A DNA stretch of 64,000 nucleotides from Polytrichum commune. Its lineage: Eukaryota > Streptophyta > Polytrichopsida > Polytrichales > Polytrichaceae. The stretch is taken from positions 40,052,001 through 40,116,000 of the forward strand of contig OX485806.1 in NCBI GenBank assembly GCA_950295325.1, in the 5' to 3' direction. The stretch's first letter is position 1; each line of letters begins with the position of its first letter. This document shows positions 1 through 12,417 of this stretch, one piece after another. The translations under genes and the position numbers were made by a program. The notes beneath the pieces are model-generated. The model was given only the letters and a program-made list of their open reading frames with translations. It made no database searches and was not told where the DNA came from.

Positions 1-1329
1 CCCACCGTTGTGAATTATGGTCTTGCTTCATTTTCAAGGTGGTGCGATTTTATATGTAACCTTGAGCATCACAAAAATGAGAAGGACCTTGAAGAAGATT
101 TATTGTCTCTATTCAAATGTGAACACCTTGAACAAGCGTGAACTAGCCAACCTACACCTATCACTCCCGAGGGCAAAACCTAGATTATCACATGATTGGT
201 TGAGAATACATGATTCATTTGGATACCCTCACTATGATTGAGTGGACCATATTGGTAGAGTACACCTAAAATTAAATGCTAAGAAAGTCACTTGTCCTAG
301 CATAATCTAGACCTTAGGTGGGTTATCCTCATAGTGCCCAAGAGATTCAAGTTAAGGCCTTAGGTTTACACCACCCTTGAGAGCTACACGTGAAAAAAAT
401 TAGACAAATGCATTATTTTATACAATTTCACACTTTTGTTTAACTTTAACTCTTACATAAACATCGCTTTACTTTAATGGGATATACTATATAGTAAGTG
501 ATCTTCCTTTTAAGTGTGAGATTTTGTGTTGCCTCCTAAACTTAGATTCAATCATTTGTCCCCTTGCTTCACAAGCAAACACCAAATTATTAGAAGAAAC
601 TTGTCCATTACAACCACTGTGTTGCAACTTGTTCACTGCAACTCATGGTAGAAAATGCATAAATTAATGAATTTGGCCGATTGTCCAAAAATCGCAACCA
701 AAACATTTCAGGTGACAACCAAAATTGTTTAATTATGTAGTTTCTCACCGTGAGTTACAATGTCCACAAGTTACAACATATGGTTATAATGAACAAGTTC
801 CCCCCCACAACCCCCCCCCCCCCCCCAAAAGTGAAGTCTTGCTTTTGCAAACAAGCCAGTTACACAACTCACCACTTCAAGGAGAAATAGTCTCTAAACT
901 TCATCCCTTGTCCCAAGTGGATTATGAAATGATAATATATATTGATCCATTACACACCTAGTCAAAATCCGAGAGACTCTTCCCTCACGTCCTTGGTGTC
1001 CCAACATCATGGTACCTATTAGCACAAAGCCAAATGGGCTGTAGCAAATTGTGACCTACAAGTGACCTACAAGTTTCTTTGAGTAAAATAAGCGAGAGTG
1101 TTGTCTAGTTCAACTGACACATGATTTATAGTAATGTGTGATTTTCATATGGGGTTTGGGAGTGTCTTAACCAATTTTGGTCTGATATATATGTGAATAC
1201 ATGGATGATGGAATCAAAAATTAACATCAATGATGGTATCAAACAACCTACTTGAGATATCACACTTTTAGTAGCGGTCATGTGTTGATATTTGATGGGT
1301 ATATTAAGGGTATTTCAACTCTACATGTA
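1..1329. other. Intergenic, no gene recognised; dispersed repeat at 225-385
   Basis: No supported gene. Bases 225-385 match 48,060-48,215, which lies inside GPAT9 intron 2: both begin with an ACTATGATTGAGTGGACCA block, share a gctaagaaagtcac-like block and end with a CCACCCT-containing block. A pure C run of 16 lies at 811-826, preceded by a shorter one at 800-806. Bases 1,190-1,310 resemble the repeat family seen at 56.4 and 58.5 kb (the aacatcaatgatggtatcaaa block). Confidence 0.6.
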
Positions 1330-2341
1330 TAGCATTGCCGTTTTAACTAAAGTCTAACACCCAACCACCAAGCAAGTTCTAAACCCCGAAGAATTCAAAA
1401 TAACATCCAAAGCCGTCCCAAAATGAATCAAAGAAACCCTCCAACAAGCCAACTCCTATTCCCACCACCTCGTCCCCCCCCCCCCCCCCCCCTCACCTAC
1501 TTACCCAAATACCCACTAATCAAAGATCAAAATCACCATACCAACAACAAGCAAATATCAACCATCATCGACACCAAAACCACTACCAAGAAAGACAAAT
1601 GGGGAGCTCACAACATCAAGAAACATTATCAATGTCAATGGGACACCTCCCCCCCCCCCCCCCCAAGTCCAATAAGAACATGGGTAGAAGAATCTCAACT
1701 CTTTCACACATACCACATAGCCTTAGACCACAATCTCCTCCTACTAAATTATGTCATACACACTTCATACATAACAAATGAGGACAAAACACTCCCGCCT
1801 TGTATGAATATGGTATCAATTTCTCACAATCTTGAGACCGAAGATTCAATAGACCACCCACAATAGCTCCCCTAACCTCATCCTCTACACCAAAGAATGT
1901 AACCCTGATAAAGCCAACTATATAAGCCAACTACATAAATCCAAGAACGAGAAATTAATATACACAACCAAGGAGGAACATACATCGTTACCATCCACTT
2001 ACAAGACAACTACAATGGCTATGGGAAAGATTCAATCGAAACATTGTCCATCCCTTGATTAACTTCCTACAAGCCCCACCAAGAGACTTCACCACAAAAA
2101 TCATGTGGCAAATTCAAAGATATGTCATCATTCTACCAAAGGAAAAACCCAAAAAATACAACCCCAATAATAACCACCATGCATTACAACCTACAATAAT
2201 AAACACTCTAGTTGACACCTTCCAAATCACACAATCATAGTACTCCTCACTCCTAACATGTCCAACAAATTTATTAAACTATAGTTACTTGCTGCAAAAT
2301 AGAGACAAAGTCTTTGGCTCCTCCGGACTAGCAAACTCATC
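1330..2341 (+). mobile_element. LINE (non-LTR retrotransposon), 5' portion, decayed
   Basis: The + strand encodes broken pieces of a LINE polyprotein. Near 2,055-2,240 the frame reads WQIQRYVIILPKEKPKKYNPNN, the residues leading into the first reverse transcriptase motif of non-LTR elements. Upstream pieces (1,420-1,950) contain KWGAHNIKKHYQCQWDTS, and two pure C runs (1,474-1,492 and 1,649-1,664) encode artificial proline stretches. Several frame changes and stops are present, so this copy is dead. It is cut at 2,341 by a hAT-like insertion and resumes at 4,450. The 5' boundary is a guess; no endonuclease domain was recognised. Confidence 0.7.
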
Positions 2342-2707
2342 CACGGGTAGGTCACTTAGTGCATTTTAAAAACGACGTGCGGCATAATATAGAGAGGATT
2401 AAAATCATTTGAAATAAAAATTATAAAGGAATTCCAAATAATGAAGGGGCCATTAAATTGAGACAATCCCATTATAAGTAAGTTAGATGACATAAAACGT
2501 GGGCCATTAATTTTTTTGTAAAATTAATATAGGGGCTGAAGATAAGGATCCTAGAAGGTATGTTTAGTATGATATGTAAATGGGTTTAGGACTCAGGGGA
2601 TGGATGATAATTGGGATTTCCGTCTGTCCAAAAATGGATGAAAAGGGAACGGGCCGTCGTTGGGGTCGTCTTCCCCACACCCGTTTGCATATGGCTAGGG
2701 TTTCAAT

Positions 2708-3298
2708 TTGCTTTGCGTTTTCGTCCATTTTCATCATGAAGTGCTCACACACTCACCGGATAACCATGATAATTGTCTTCAAGCGGGATCTTCATGTGGG
2801 TCAAGTCTGTTATGCAGAGGATTAGACTGTGGGGTGCATTTTGTCCAACGAAGCACGATAAGGCTATCGTCAACTGTAAGATCCGCTGCCAAACGAAAAA
2901 GGGGACGTTCAAGTAATGTTAATAAAGCTGGAAATGCTACTAACATATTGAACGGAGTAGATGAGGGGTCATGGTGGGTGGGTAGGGTGCAAGCTATGCG
3001 GCGTCGCAATGGGAAACAATATGGAGTATTGAGGCAGGCGGTTGACCTCCTTGCCCGAACAAAGGAATCAGGGAGGAGAAATCCTAACAATCCTCATATT
3101 GAAGTAATGTTGCAATATTATAGAAAACATCCTGGCCGTGATAAGTTTAAATATGATCACACATATAGCCAATGGATTGATATAGATTGTGTTATATCTA
3201 CTGTGACCATGAGCTACAATTCTACAAACGAAGTATACACTCTAGACATGAATGATTCAGAGCAGTTGTTCAAGTTTGTGACAGACCAAAGTATATAG
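2708..3298 (+). CDS. Unrecognised 196-codon ORF inside the hAT-like element
   Basis: This is the longest open frame in the element. The N-terminal third is Cys/Ser-rich and looks non-coding. From about residue 50 it turns basic (AAKRKRGRSSN), then gives a compact region: WWVGRVQAMRRRNGKQYG, a basic stretch and WIDIDCVISTVTMSYNS, ending in an acidic tail. The WWVGRV start and alternating hydrophobic residues suggest a small beta-rich domain such as a Tudor or BAH-like reader, but I cannot assign a family. It might be element-encoded, a captured host exon or a degraded fragment. It is absent from the shorter 45 kb derivative, so it is not needed for that copy to have moved. The real start may be an internal Met or a spliced exon. 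Confidence 0.4.
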   Translation: MLCVFVHFHHEVLTHSPDNHDNCLQAGSSCGSSLLCRGLDCGVHFVQRSTIRLSSTVRSAAKRKRGRSSNVNKAGNATNILNGVDEGSWWVGRVQAMRRRNGKQYGVLRQAVDLLARTKESGRRNPNNPHIEVMLQYYRKHPGRDKFKYDHTYSQWIDIDCVISTVTMSYNSTNEVYTLDMNDSEQLFKFVTDQSI

Positions 3299-3489
3299 GA
3301 TTTAGTACCAAGCTTGGATCATCTTCGACTGCTTCACACAATGTAAGTATTCAACCTTACATCATGTTAGAGTTTAAAGATTGTCATTTCTTAAGAAAAT
3401 TTTATGATTGATGAAATGTTATATAAAATGGGGGTTTAGGTATTTTGAATTCAAGGTTTTTGTATGTTCACTGCAATGCATTAAACCCT

Positions 3490-3610
3490 AAATGCCGAAC
3501 ATTGGATTAAGAAATTATTGCATTTTAGTGGTGAATTATTGCATTTCGGTGATGAATCATTACATTTTAGTGGTGAATTATAACATTTGAGTGAATTTAT
3601 GAATTATTAT
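3490..3610. repeat. Minisatellite, about 25-bp unit, four imperfect copies
   Basis: Units of the form gaattattgcattttagtggt recur about four times with changes, between the two ORFs of the hAT-like element. Confidence 0.7.
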
Positions 3611-3893
3611 GTTCATAAGCACTCACCTTCTAGATCATGCGCTTGATGTCTTTGGCAACTGGGTGTTGAGTCGCTGCCACGCCCAGCGGGAATGGGATCG
3701 CGTAGATCCCACATACGAGGACCGCGCTAGTTTTATGAAGCTTCTTCCCCGTTTGGCCGTCATCCACAGCTCTGCCAAAGAATTTGTAGGGAGCATAGTG
3801 GAATTCGCAGCTTTCCGACTAAACCACAGCCATTATTCCCGTTTTTTGATGAGTTTGGGTCAGCATTTTGTAAACCGCATGTTGTGTTTGTGA
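3609..3893 (+). CDS. Unrecognised 94-codon ORF inside the hAT-like element
   Basis: The stretch 3,620-3,850 is richer in G+C than the rest of the element and holds an open frame with a plausible alpha-helical protein (REWDRVDPTYEDRAS, then LAVIHSSAKEFVGSIVEFAA). No family is recognised. The composition shift could mean a captured host exon or a second exon of the upstream ORF; an intron from about 3,300 to 3,610 would join them, but no convincing splice pair was verified. It could also be a chance frame. Confidence 0.3.
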   Translation: MFISTHLLDHALDVFGNWVLSRCHAQREWDRVDPTYEDRASFMKLLPRLAVIHSSAKEFVGSIVEFAAFRLNHSHYSRFLMSLGQHFVNRMLCL

Positions 3894-4449
3894 ACACACG
3901 GACATTTTTCCTCTGTTTCCACCCTTACCTTATTTGTGGTGTACTTGGGGTTATTTTGTACGCGCTGTAACATTGTGACTCCACCCTAAATCATAAATTC
4001 TAAACCCACTTTACTATGCTCTGTGTTTTTGGTCACTTGCATTGCAATGACCGCTATGGTATTTGTGTTGCCATCTCCTATGTATTTTCATCATAACAAT
4101 GTTTGCAATGGTATTACTTTGCTATGGTCTCCTATATGTTTTCTTCATAACTCTGTTTGCAATGGTATTATTGTTTGCACCCTTCTTTGTTTTCATGCTT
4201 TCCCTCAACACTCGTCAATTACGTTAGGAAGTAGATTAGTTTTTATTACTTAAAAGGAATATAGAGTACAAAAAATTACAGTGACTTGGACAATATAAGT
4301 AATGAAAGGGTGCAAACAAATGGGCCATTTTTGAAATATAAGTAATTATAGGGAGGCTTTAATTCTACCCTTGAAGGTAAATAGCCCCAAAACAAAAAAC
4401 CCCCAGCCGCACGTGGTGCACAAAAATGCCTTAGAGTGACCTACCCGTG

Positions 4450-6395
4450 AACTCATCAAAATGGGAAGGAGTTGGACTTGCACACACCATCGACCACTAC
4501 TCCACCATGGAAGTGGTTAATTGGGCAAGAATGGTCTCCAAGGAAAATAACCATACCGTCGCTATCATCATAATCAATCATAAAGAAAACTCCCCCCTAA
4601 TATAACACAAAGACATACACTCAACCACTGCCATCCCACCAAACACTATATAGTTCAACCCACAAGTTAATGGCCACAATACTCTCCTTGATCTGAATCT
4701 CAATACACCTCCATCCTATGCATACACAACCAAAGGGTATTTCTAGTAATTAACAAATACCCAACATGCTCACGCCAAACATAATGGAACGGTACAACAT
4801 CCATATCAATACCCACATCATACAAGAACACCATGTAGAATACATAGTCAAATTCTCCAGAGTTTGGTGAACAAACAACCACCACAACACTCCACACCAC
4901 CCTTCCCTAACTCCATATACATCACAATACCTAGATTAAATTTAACCCTTGCCCATGCATATACATGGCGGATCATTTACACCACCCGATGAACATGGCG
5001 TGAGCAACGTAGCATGCTTAGGTGTATACATCTCATCTAACAACCTCTGCATTGCTAGACAATTCTCCAGCTTACAAAACATACTAAGAGCAAAACTGAG
5101 TGTTACTCTAATTGCCTCAACTGCCACAAGGGATCACACACATGACACATTCATGTTTACGGACTACCTAAAAAACATCTACCTAATAAATGACCATGTC
5201 AAACACCCATCATCCCAACACAACCATCTTGACAAACTACTCATCTTAGCCATATGAGTTTACTAGATACGATGGACCACCCACTAAATAATGATACAAA
5301 ATTATTCCGTGCACATTGGAATAATAGGAAGCAAAAGCGCAGACCAACTAGCAAATATAGGGAAAACCTTAAACAAATCAATCCCCACACCCCACATACA
5401 CATTGCACACATGACACCATATTGACTACATGGTGTCCCAATCGGAGCCTATGATGAATCATTACATAACCTACAACTGTACATAAATTTAGCACATTAG
5501 AAAACAAGGAAATGGCACAACCCAAATCCACATACGTAGACAAATGGGTATACGACTACCGGCATATCCAATGCATAAGTAATCAAAACACTAAAACTCC
5601 AATACACCCAATACACAACCAACCACCAATATATCTATATCTATCTATATATAGACATAGCTATATATATCTATAGATAGATAGATAGATCTATATCTAT
5701 ATCTATCTATCTATCTATCTATATATTATGGCTAGACACACACCCGGCCCAAATTGTATAATATGCACAAATAACCAAATAAACACATGGCCACATGTAC
5801 TGTCTACATGCTCCAACCAATACATAAAATGGTTGCACATAGGTCACCACGATAACACAATCTACAAGTTAGTCCACACATTCCAATCCAACAAACACAC
5901 TAGATGCTATGTAACCCTCATGAATGAAGAAAACCTAAATACCATACCGCAAGATATCATTATCCCTTAATGGGTACTACAATGTGCATGCATCTCCACC
6001 CTATGCACACTGGACATTCCATGTGTCTTAGGAGCCCCAAGCGATAGTCAACCGTCACTAACCCCATCCCTACCAAGCACTATACAATTTATGTAATTCA
6101 TCTATTGTCATGACAAATTCCTAGCCATTGCTACTGTTGATAGGAATATAACACACTCATAGAAACACTCAAAGCCACGGGATGGAGAATCAATCCCCTC
6201 ACAACCATCATAACATCGGTGAGAAGTGCTATCTATGAGTAATTAATTCAAGCACTTGATCACCTTAACATCCCCTTAAACAAATTTTTTTTGAAAAAAA
6301 AAAAACCCCATGAAACTCATACATCACATAGCAATAAAATACCTTCCATACCTAGTCCAAAAAAACAAAAAACAAATGATAACAAAGAAAGCTCA
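4450..6395 (+). mobile_element. LINE, 3' portion (RNase H region and zinc-finger C-terminus), decayed
   Basis: This continues the LINE interrupted at 2,341. In order: WARMVSKENNHTVAI (4,520-4,570); an RNase H-like stretch at 4,949-5,257 with FTDYLKNIYLINDHVKHPSS; and at 5,728-5,970 a Cys/His segment CIICTNNQINTWPHVLSTC typical of the zf-RVT region after LINE reverse transcriptases. The frame ends near 6,390 after IHHIAIKYLPYLV. Several stops and frame changes mark it as dead. A (TATC)n-type microsatellite at 5,630-5,727 has expanded inside it. The order RT, RNase H, zf-RVT on one strand identifies a plant-type LINE. A 3' end and poly(A) were not located. Confidence 0.7.
5630..5727. repeat. 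TATC/TAGA microsatellite
   Basis: Nearly 100 bases of interrupted tatc, tata and gata units, inside the LINE relic. Confidence 0.95.
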
Positions 6396-8372
6396 ATAGA
6401 ACTACTGTAGGGAGGTAAACCCTCCCAAACAAGCATGTTAACACATTGAGCCCACCATTTGAAAAGAAGGAGGTACCCTTACCTTGAAGTTTGGTAAAAC
6501 ACGATCAAGGCAACAAAGATCGGGCTCCCATTCACATTGGTGTCAATCAAAACATTGATGCTACTCTTATTTATTTATATATGTCAAGGTGAGAGAATCT
6601 TTGTGTAACCAAGCCATTATTCATGTCAATATCATGGATGTGCTCCATTTTGATACTACAAAAAGTTTACCTAAGTGTGAAGGTTCTTGCATGGTATATA
6701 GACTGAAATGAAACTGAAAACACAAATATTGTCAAAAACCCATACCCTACTAGATTAATTACTCCAATTCGTGTTCGTTACTAATCAGAGTGATGCAATA
6801 CTATAACTATATAACAATAATATCAAATTTTAATAGCAAAGTCATTTATGTATAATGTCCGAACAACTTATTGAACTTTTGTTAGTAAAAATTAAACTCC
6901 CAAGTAAGATGTTATTGCACTATGTAACTATGAATAGTAACACACACTAATGGAAATGTTGTATCAAAAATGTCGGAATCCTCATTATAGATACTCAAAC
7001 GGTTTTAGAAAAACATGATACCAATCTAAGATTAGTCTTGACCAATGCGAACATGTCACGTGCTATGTCTATGTCAAAAATACTTAATTAATGTGCTTGA
7101 CATAATGTGGGGAATATCTAAAAATACTAAGTGAAATATTGTCAATCCCACATAACATTGTTATGAATATGAATAATGTTATGGATTCATGATCCAACAA
7201 CAATACAATAAAATACCAACATAGCATTGTCACGACAACTGGTATAGACAAATTGTTGACCTTTTCCCAAACAGGGCAGCCGACCCTACTACACTATTGA
7301 GCATTTCTACCTGCTTTGGCCATATCTCATTGAAAAAATAAAGTTCTTGCTACCAAAAAAAAAATCACCAAAAAAGTTGAAATTCAGATTTACTCTTACT
7401 TTTACTTTTGAGTTTTTTACATGAATGTTTTGATTTGAAGCTGCCCGTACTCAGCCTGGGCCTATATTTCATTGTTCATTATATTGCATGCTGTTGTTCG
7501 CATTGTTGTTCCTCATATTGCACATTCATGCTCCTTACATGGTGCACTTCCTGTTGTTAGATTGCACACCTCCTCCACCTCAAAATCTCGGGGGGTTCAC
7601 GCCCTCTTATATTTTGCATACACGTGCGTTCGGGACCTATTTATTGGGGGGGGGGGGGGGGGGGTTATTTACCTTGCAGAAAAGATTATAAGGTGATGGT
7701 ATTTTATATGTAAAAAACTTGAAAATATTATATGTGATGGTATTTTACATGTAAACATGTTTCATTATTTTAAAATCCCCTATTTTACATGTACATTTTT
7801 TACAAAAATTATTTACAATGAATATATTGGACCTTATTTTTTATCGCATGTTGTTCTACGATTTTCGCCAATGAACCCCCCGAGCTCAAAATAACTTCTA
7901 TGTATGCTGACTTTGGTAGAACGTGAAATGTGTTGTTGACATCAATTGTACAAGCATAACAATAACTAGCTTTGTGAAACTTTGAAACAACAAAATCACT
8001 AAATGGCATAATTTCCATGACCAGGCCATATACAAAAAAAAAATCATACAAACACATTTTCATAATATTTACAAAAAGAGTTCAGTCATAACTTGTGCAT
8101 TGACCTAGATATTGTGCAACGACAACTCAAGAAGTATTTGCGATGTATGTCTATGAGAGGCATCGTTGTTTCACTAGAAGAAGACTTGTTCATTATAATC
8201 ATATGTTGCAACTCGGCCATTACAACTCATTACAACTCATTACAACATGTTGCCAATAAAAATGTTGTATTAATGCATTTTCTTGCCATGAGTCGCAATG
8301 GATGGTTGCAATGAACTAGTTTTTTATATTGTTTTCTTCACCACTTCCATAGACTCCTTCTCTGCTCTCTTA
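6396..8372. other. Intergenic, no gene recognised
   Basis: Bases 6,535-7,030 contain pieces of the dispersed family also at 56,440-56,790 and 58,498-58,755 (aaggtgagagaatc, then tgatac blocks and a tagatactcaaacgg block). Bases 7,137-7,195 match 44,797-44,856 (attgtcaatcccacata, then ttgttatgaat). A G run of 19 lies at 7,646-7,664. The segment 7,260-7,360 ends in aataaagttcttgctacc followed by ten A, possibly an old retroposon 3' end. Open frames here are short and low in complexity. Confidence 0.6.
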
Positions 8373-8765
8373 GGGTGAGTTTCCATGTAGACCTCTCGCC
8401 ACCATATTCTAGTGGGAATAAGGACAAACTCGCCCAAATGTAGGTGGAGGTTGTGGGGTAGAGTTTGTATGTGCCAATTGGTTACTCTCATCTTCTCAAA
8501 TCCTAATATCCTCTTCCTCCAAATTACCAAGGATGGAGTTCTAGACCATCGATCTTCAAATCCTTTGGTGATCTACACTTGCATGTTAAAAAAAATGCTT
8601 TGCTATGCACATGAGAATCTAGAGGCCCATGTCCACAACCCTCCACATTCTAGTAGGCCACCAGAATGTGGTTCGTTGACGGCTTTTGTTTATCTGCATG
8701 TGAACACCTACAACCCACTATCATGTAGAATCTAGTGAGCAAATGGCCTACATGGAAACTCACCC
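8373..8765. mobile_element. MITE, 393 bp, PIF/Harbinger-like ends
   Basis: The ends are inverted repeats GGGTGAGTTTCCATGTAG, identical over 18 bp. Flanking triplets are TTA (8,370-8,372) and TCA (8,766-8,768), so a TTA duplication would need one later change. The right 145 bp match 61,455-61,602, which ends at the same terminus followed by TAA. No coding capacity. Confidence 0.75.
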
Positions 8766-8796
8766 TCAGCATGCTTCTCCCATTTAGTTTTCTTCT

Positions 8797-9908
8797 TCAC
8801 CTCCTCTCTTTCCATTTGCTTCTTCCTCTCTTCTCCCTTTGCTTTCTTAACTGCTTCATTTCCCTTCTACCTTGTGCTTCTTGCTTCATTGCAAGCTCAC
8901 AAGCAGCCTCCTCCACATGCTGCAGGAGCTCCAACCATGCTCTAAACTTGGATCTAGTAATACATTTCTTGTTGCAATGCTCCTCTTCAAAATCACCTTG
9001 GGGTTCTGAAATTCGATAAGGGGAAATATTAGATATACTGGAAAACTTGCCCCAAAAACAAATATCAAAATTAACATTAGCCATTTAGCAATCCATCGGA
9101 AAAGACAACCAATATCTATATGAAACAATTTGCATATGTGCTGGAATACTTGATGTTGGAGCTTGTTGCATTGGGTTGAGCTTCTTCTTATCCAAGATCT
9201 CTTGGAAGTGCTTTCTAAGCACGGCCTCAGATTTGAGGCTTTCATAAGAGGAAACCAATCATTTTCAATCTACCATGTCAAAACAAAAATACAACAAGAG
9301 ATTGTATCAAATAAATGCAATGCACGTGCATGAATGATGACGAAATGGAGACGAGTTTTACCACTCTCAAATCTAACCACCTCTTGTTGCCAATGCTCCT
9401 CAAGTTCAACATCAATGGAACAGGGTAAACAAACAGTCCACAATGTGATCCATTTCTTGCAATGAAATTGAGAATCTTTGTTGAGGTACATTGTCTGTGT
9501 TCACTTGTAGCACGGTATCAATGTTATACTCCTGATTTCCCCCCTCTCCCCCCCCCCACGTGATGCCATGATTTCATTCTTCCAGACCCTAATTAAAGCT
9601 TCCAAGATGTTGTGTAGATGTCCAACCTTCCTAATCAAAATGTCATATTCCACATCATATAATGCTTTTTGCATGCTCTTCTCTATCCTTTCTCCTATCT
9701 TCCCATGGAAATTGTAGTGGAAATGGTCATCAATATCCAAAAGGTGTACATAAGAGTTGATGTTGAGATGGCCTAGTCCAAAGGTCAGTAACATTGTGGT
9801 GGCTGATGTTTCAATGAAATATAGTTGTGTAAAGGTAAATGTCAGCCTATGTGGATGATGTATCCAAATGCCAAATATAACAATGGAGGATGGATGTGTT
9901 GGGTGCAC
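8797..9908 (-). other. Cluster of short minus-strand open frames, unrecognised
   Basis: Four minus-strand frames follow one another: 9,501-9,908 (135 codons, with IGERIEKSMQKALYDVEYDI), 9,270-9,491, 8,886-9,245 and 8,797-9,084 (Glu/Lys/Arg-rich, coiled-coil-like, EEAACELAMKQEAQGRREMK). They could be decayed exons of a transposon or host gene; a C run at 9,548-9,557 falls in the first. No family is recognised and chance is not excluded. Confidence 0.25.
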
Positions 9909-12417
9909 CTCTTTGCTACATCATGGGTAGCAGTCCAGGTAGTTGGGTGTGTAGGAGGGTGACATTGGGGTGTATATTATGGGATAACTACCCTAACAAC
10001 CACCATCACAGGTGTAAGCATATTATGGTTCTAAACTTGAGGGCTTATCGCCCTTCAATTACAAAGTGATGAGTTGGTGTAGGGTGCTAATGGATTATGT
10101 ATTGGGTGCCTATGGGTTGGTGTTGGGTTCCGATGGATTTGGTATTTGGTGCCAATGGGTTATTGTTGGGTTGGTGTTTGGGTGTCAATGGGTTGTTCTT
10201 GGGCTAAATGTGGGTAGGTGGTGTGGTTTCCTTTCATACATTACATGCAAATCCCAAAAATCTAAAAACACCAAAATATACATTTGACCTCCTGCACCTT
10301 CAAAATCCCAAACCCTCTCAAAGAGAGAGAAAGAAAGAAAGAAAGAGGTGAATCCAACCTATGTTGTTGTCATGAACGAGGGACACTTCACCTTGATCGT
10401 AGTCACAAACTCATATGCGCACATGAGACGAGTTTATTGTGCATGGTCAACCCCCAAAATATAAAGCACTTGGGCTCCACAATATGTGTAAAAACTCAAC
10501 ATCAACATACACTTCACATCCTACACCTTCACATTCCAAACCCACAAAATATAACACTTGGGCTTCAATTTTTGCATTAAAAAATCCAAACAAACTCAAT
10601 AAAAAAAGGAAATATGATGGCCACCACGACAAACACTATGACCAATAGCACCAATACCTTCACTAGCATGACCAAGAGCACCAATACCACGCACAACAAG
10701 AGGAAGGAGGGAGGATAACAACAATGGAGGGGAGGAAGATGTCAATGGCATCTAGGGTTTAGAGTTTTATATATGTTGCCATCTATAGTAATTGTTGTCG
10801 TCCTACAATGATTGCACTTGAAAATTGGTACAATCACAACAAAGAAACAACCGGTGCCAAATACAAATTAATATCACACAAATGGTTCTACCCATTACCA
10901 TCTTCTTTGTGGTCAAAGTGGTAGTGATTATGATGAATGAATCAAAACGGTAGTGACCTCAAGGGCAACTGCAACCACATGCCAAGGTTCATTTGGACAC
11001 GGTCCCTTCTAGGATCCTATAATGCTCTTGAATTTTGGTATAGTGTGCAAGCACAAATTGTTTGAAAGGGTCTTTCATATATGATGGATTTTTTTGGTTT
11101 CATGAAAAGGACCATGGTCACCTATGACTTGTTTGCATCATATTTTTGGAGGCAAGTTCCCAATTCGCCTTCACAAGTTCCTAAAACTTTGACACTTTCT
11201 ATGAGTGTTTGCATTATGGATCATTTGGACAAGTTAAAATGATATTCTTTTCAATGCTAATAGATGGCTCCTTGATAACATGGAAGCTTCAATGTGGTCG
11301 TTTGCTCATAGTCTATGGTCGGCCATGTGAAACAAAATATTTAGAAATTCTAAGAGCACACCAAAAGGTTGATAGACCACCCATATAAGTTTGAAAATTT
11401 GTGGAGAGCTCATAGGATTGTAGTTGTTTTTCTTTCTCTTTTTCTTTCATAAACAGACATATGATGATTTAGAAAAAACTTGAGGCCTACGTTTGAGGAC
11501 ATGAGGTGGTATGTGAATATGTGTGTGTATGTGTTGAGTTTGGGGGCGGGGGGATCTATGGCATGTGTTGCACATTGCTTTTGGTGTAGTTGGTGGTCAT
11601 ATTTGGATGACTTTGAAGATTCTTCTTCATTGCATGGACAATGGGTTTGAAGTATTGCATAGTTGTACCTTGGTTTAACAACAACAAAAAGTGTTCATTT
11701 GCATCTCCTTGAAACAAAACATATCTCAATCACCAAAATGATATACACAATTGTGGAATATAGCATGACATAATGGATCATGTAAACTCATTGTAATCTA
11801 TATTTATTTATTAGTTACCTTTGCAATCTCTAATTCCAACTAGACTCCACTTTAGGTAAGACTAGAGGACTCTAATACCAATTGGACTCTATTATCTATA
11901 AGACTAGAGGGCTCCACCCTTGGAGATCTAATAGTTCTAAAAAGGTAAAGGGGAGTTACCCAATAGTTGGGACTATGATGTTACATTATGTTCTCACCTC
12001 ATAAGTAATGACCGTAAGTTAAGAGCACTTAACTCAACCTAAAGGCATGGAGAGAGAGCCGGTTAACTATATGCTTGAGGACTAGTTGAGGGGAGCTTCA
12101 GCTCTTAGTTCCTACAAGTATATAAGGGTAAAGGTTGGGTGGATCATGGCTCCTAGTTTTTTATTTTTATTTTTTGTGACATTATATTTATGATATAGGA
12201 GAATAATCATTATATTGTGCATGTAAAATTTCTTGCACAATCCTAGGGCTCCCGCTCTTGGATAGTCCCTTTAATTCCACATGGCATTCCCACTATAAAC
12301 ATTCTCCTATACACAAATTAACACTACCATGAATTTATATTGTTAAAACCTAAGGTCAAACATGCCAATGTGTTGTCTTCAATGGACGATACACATGTAT
12401 ACCATGTACACAATCAC
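9909..12417. other. Intergenic with small tandem repeats, no gene recognised
   Basis: Bases 10,066-10,230 are an imperfect minisatellite of about 25-30 bp (gttgggtgccaatgggtt type). Bases 10,321-10,346 are a GA/GAAA-rich simple repeat. Two related blocks lie near 10,450 and 10,545. Bases 11,837-11,921 hold two direct copies of a 43-bp unit ending in taagactagagg. Nothing else is recognised. Confidence 0.6.
10066..10230. repeat. Degenerate G/T-rich minisatellite
   Basis: Units of about 25-30 bp such as gttgggtgccaatgggtt are repeated five to six times with substitutions and length changes. The 73-codon frame over it (repeated Gly, Val, Trp) is a by-product. Confidence 0.75.

Larger units (their letters stand above)
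2342..4449. mobile_element. hAT-like DNA transposon, 2,108 bp, with 8-bp target duplication
   Basis: The ends are inverted: CACGGGTAGGTCACTT at the left and its near-complement at the right, with similarity continuing about 40 bp to ACGTGCGGC. The flanks carry the 8-bp duplication AACTCATC at 2,334-2,341 and 4,450-4,457. An 8-bp duplication with a CA-N-GGG terminus fits the hAT superfamily. The element sits in a LINE frame, which continues across the junction when one duplication copy is left out. It is too short for a full hAT transposase and none is recognised. It holds two unrecognised ORFs, a minisatellite (3,490-3,600) and a two-unit repeat of about 55 bp (4,070-4,180). The outer parts match the 497-bp element at 45,143-45,639. 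Confidence 0.85.

Noticed and set aside
1423-1866. 147-codon proline-rich frame
   Set aside because: The proline stretches come from expanded C runs in a decayed LINE; not a gene of its own.
4023-4253. 76-codon frame in the hAT-like element
   Set aside because: Falls on a two-unit 55-bp repeat; protein is repetitive in the same way.
7472-7696. Two overlapping frames with a glycine run
   Set aside because: The glycine run is the 19-base G tract; no other support.
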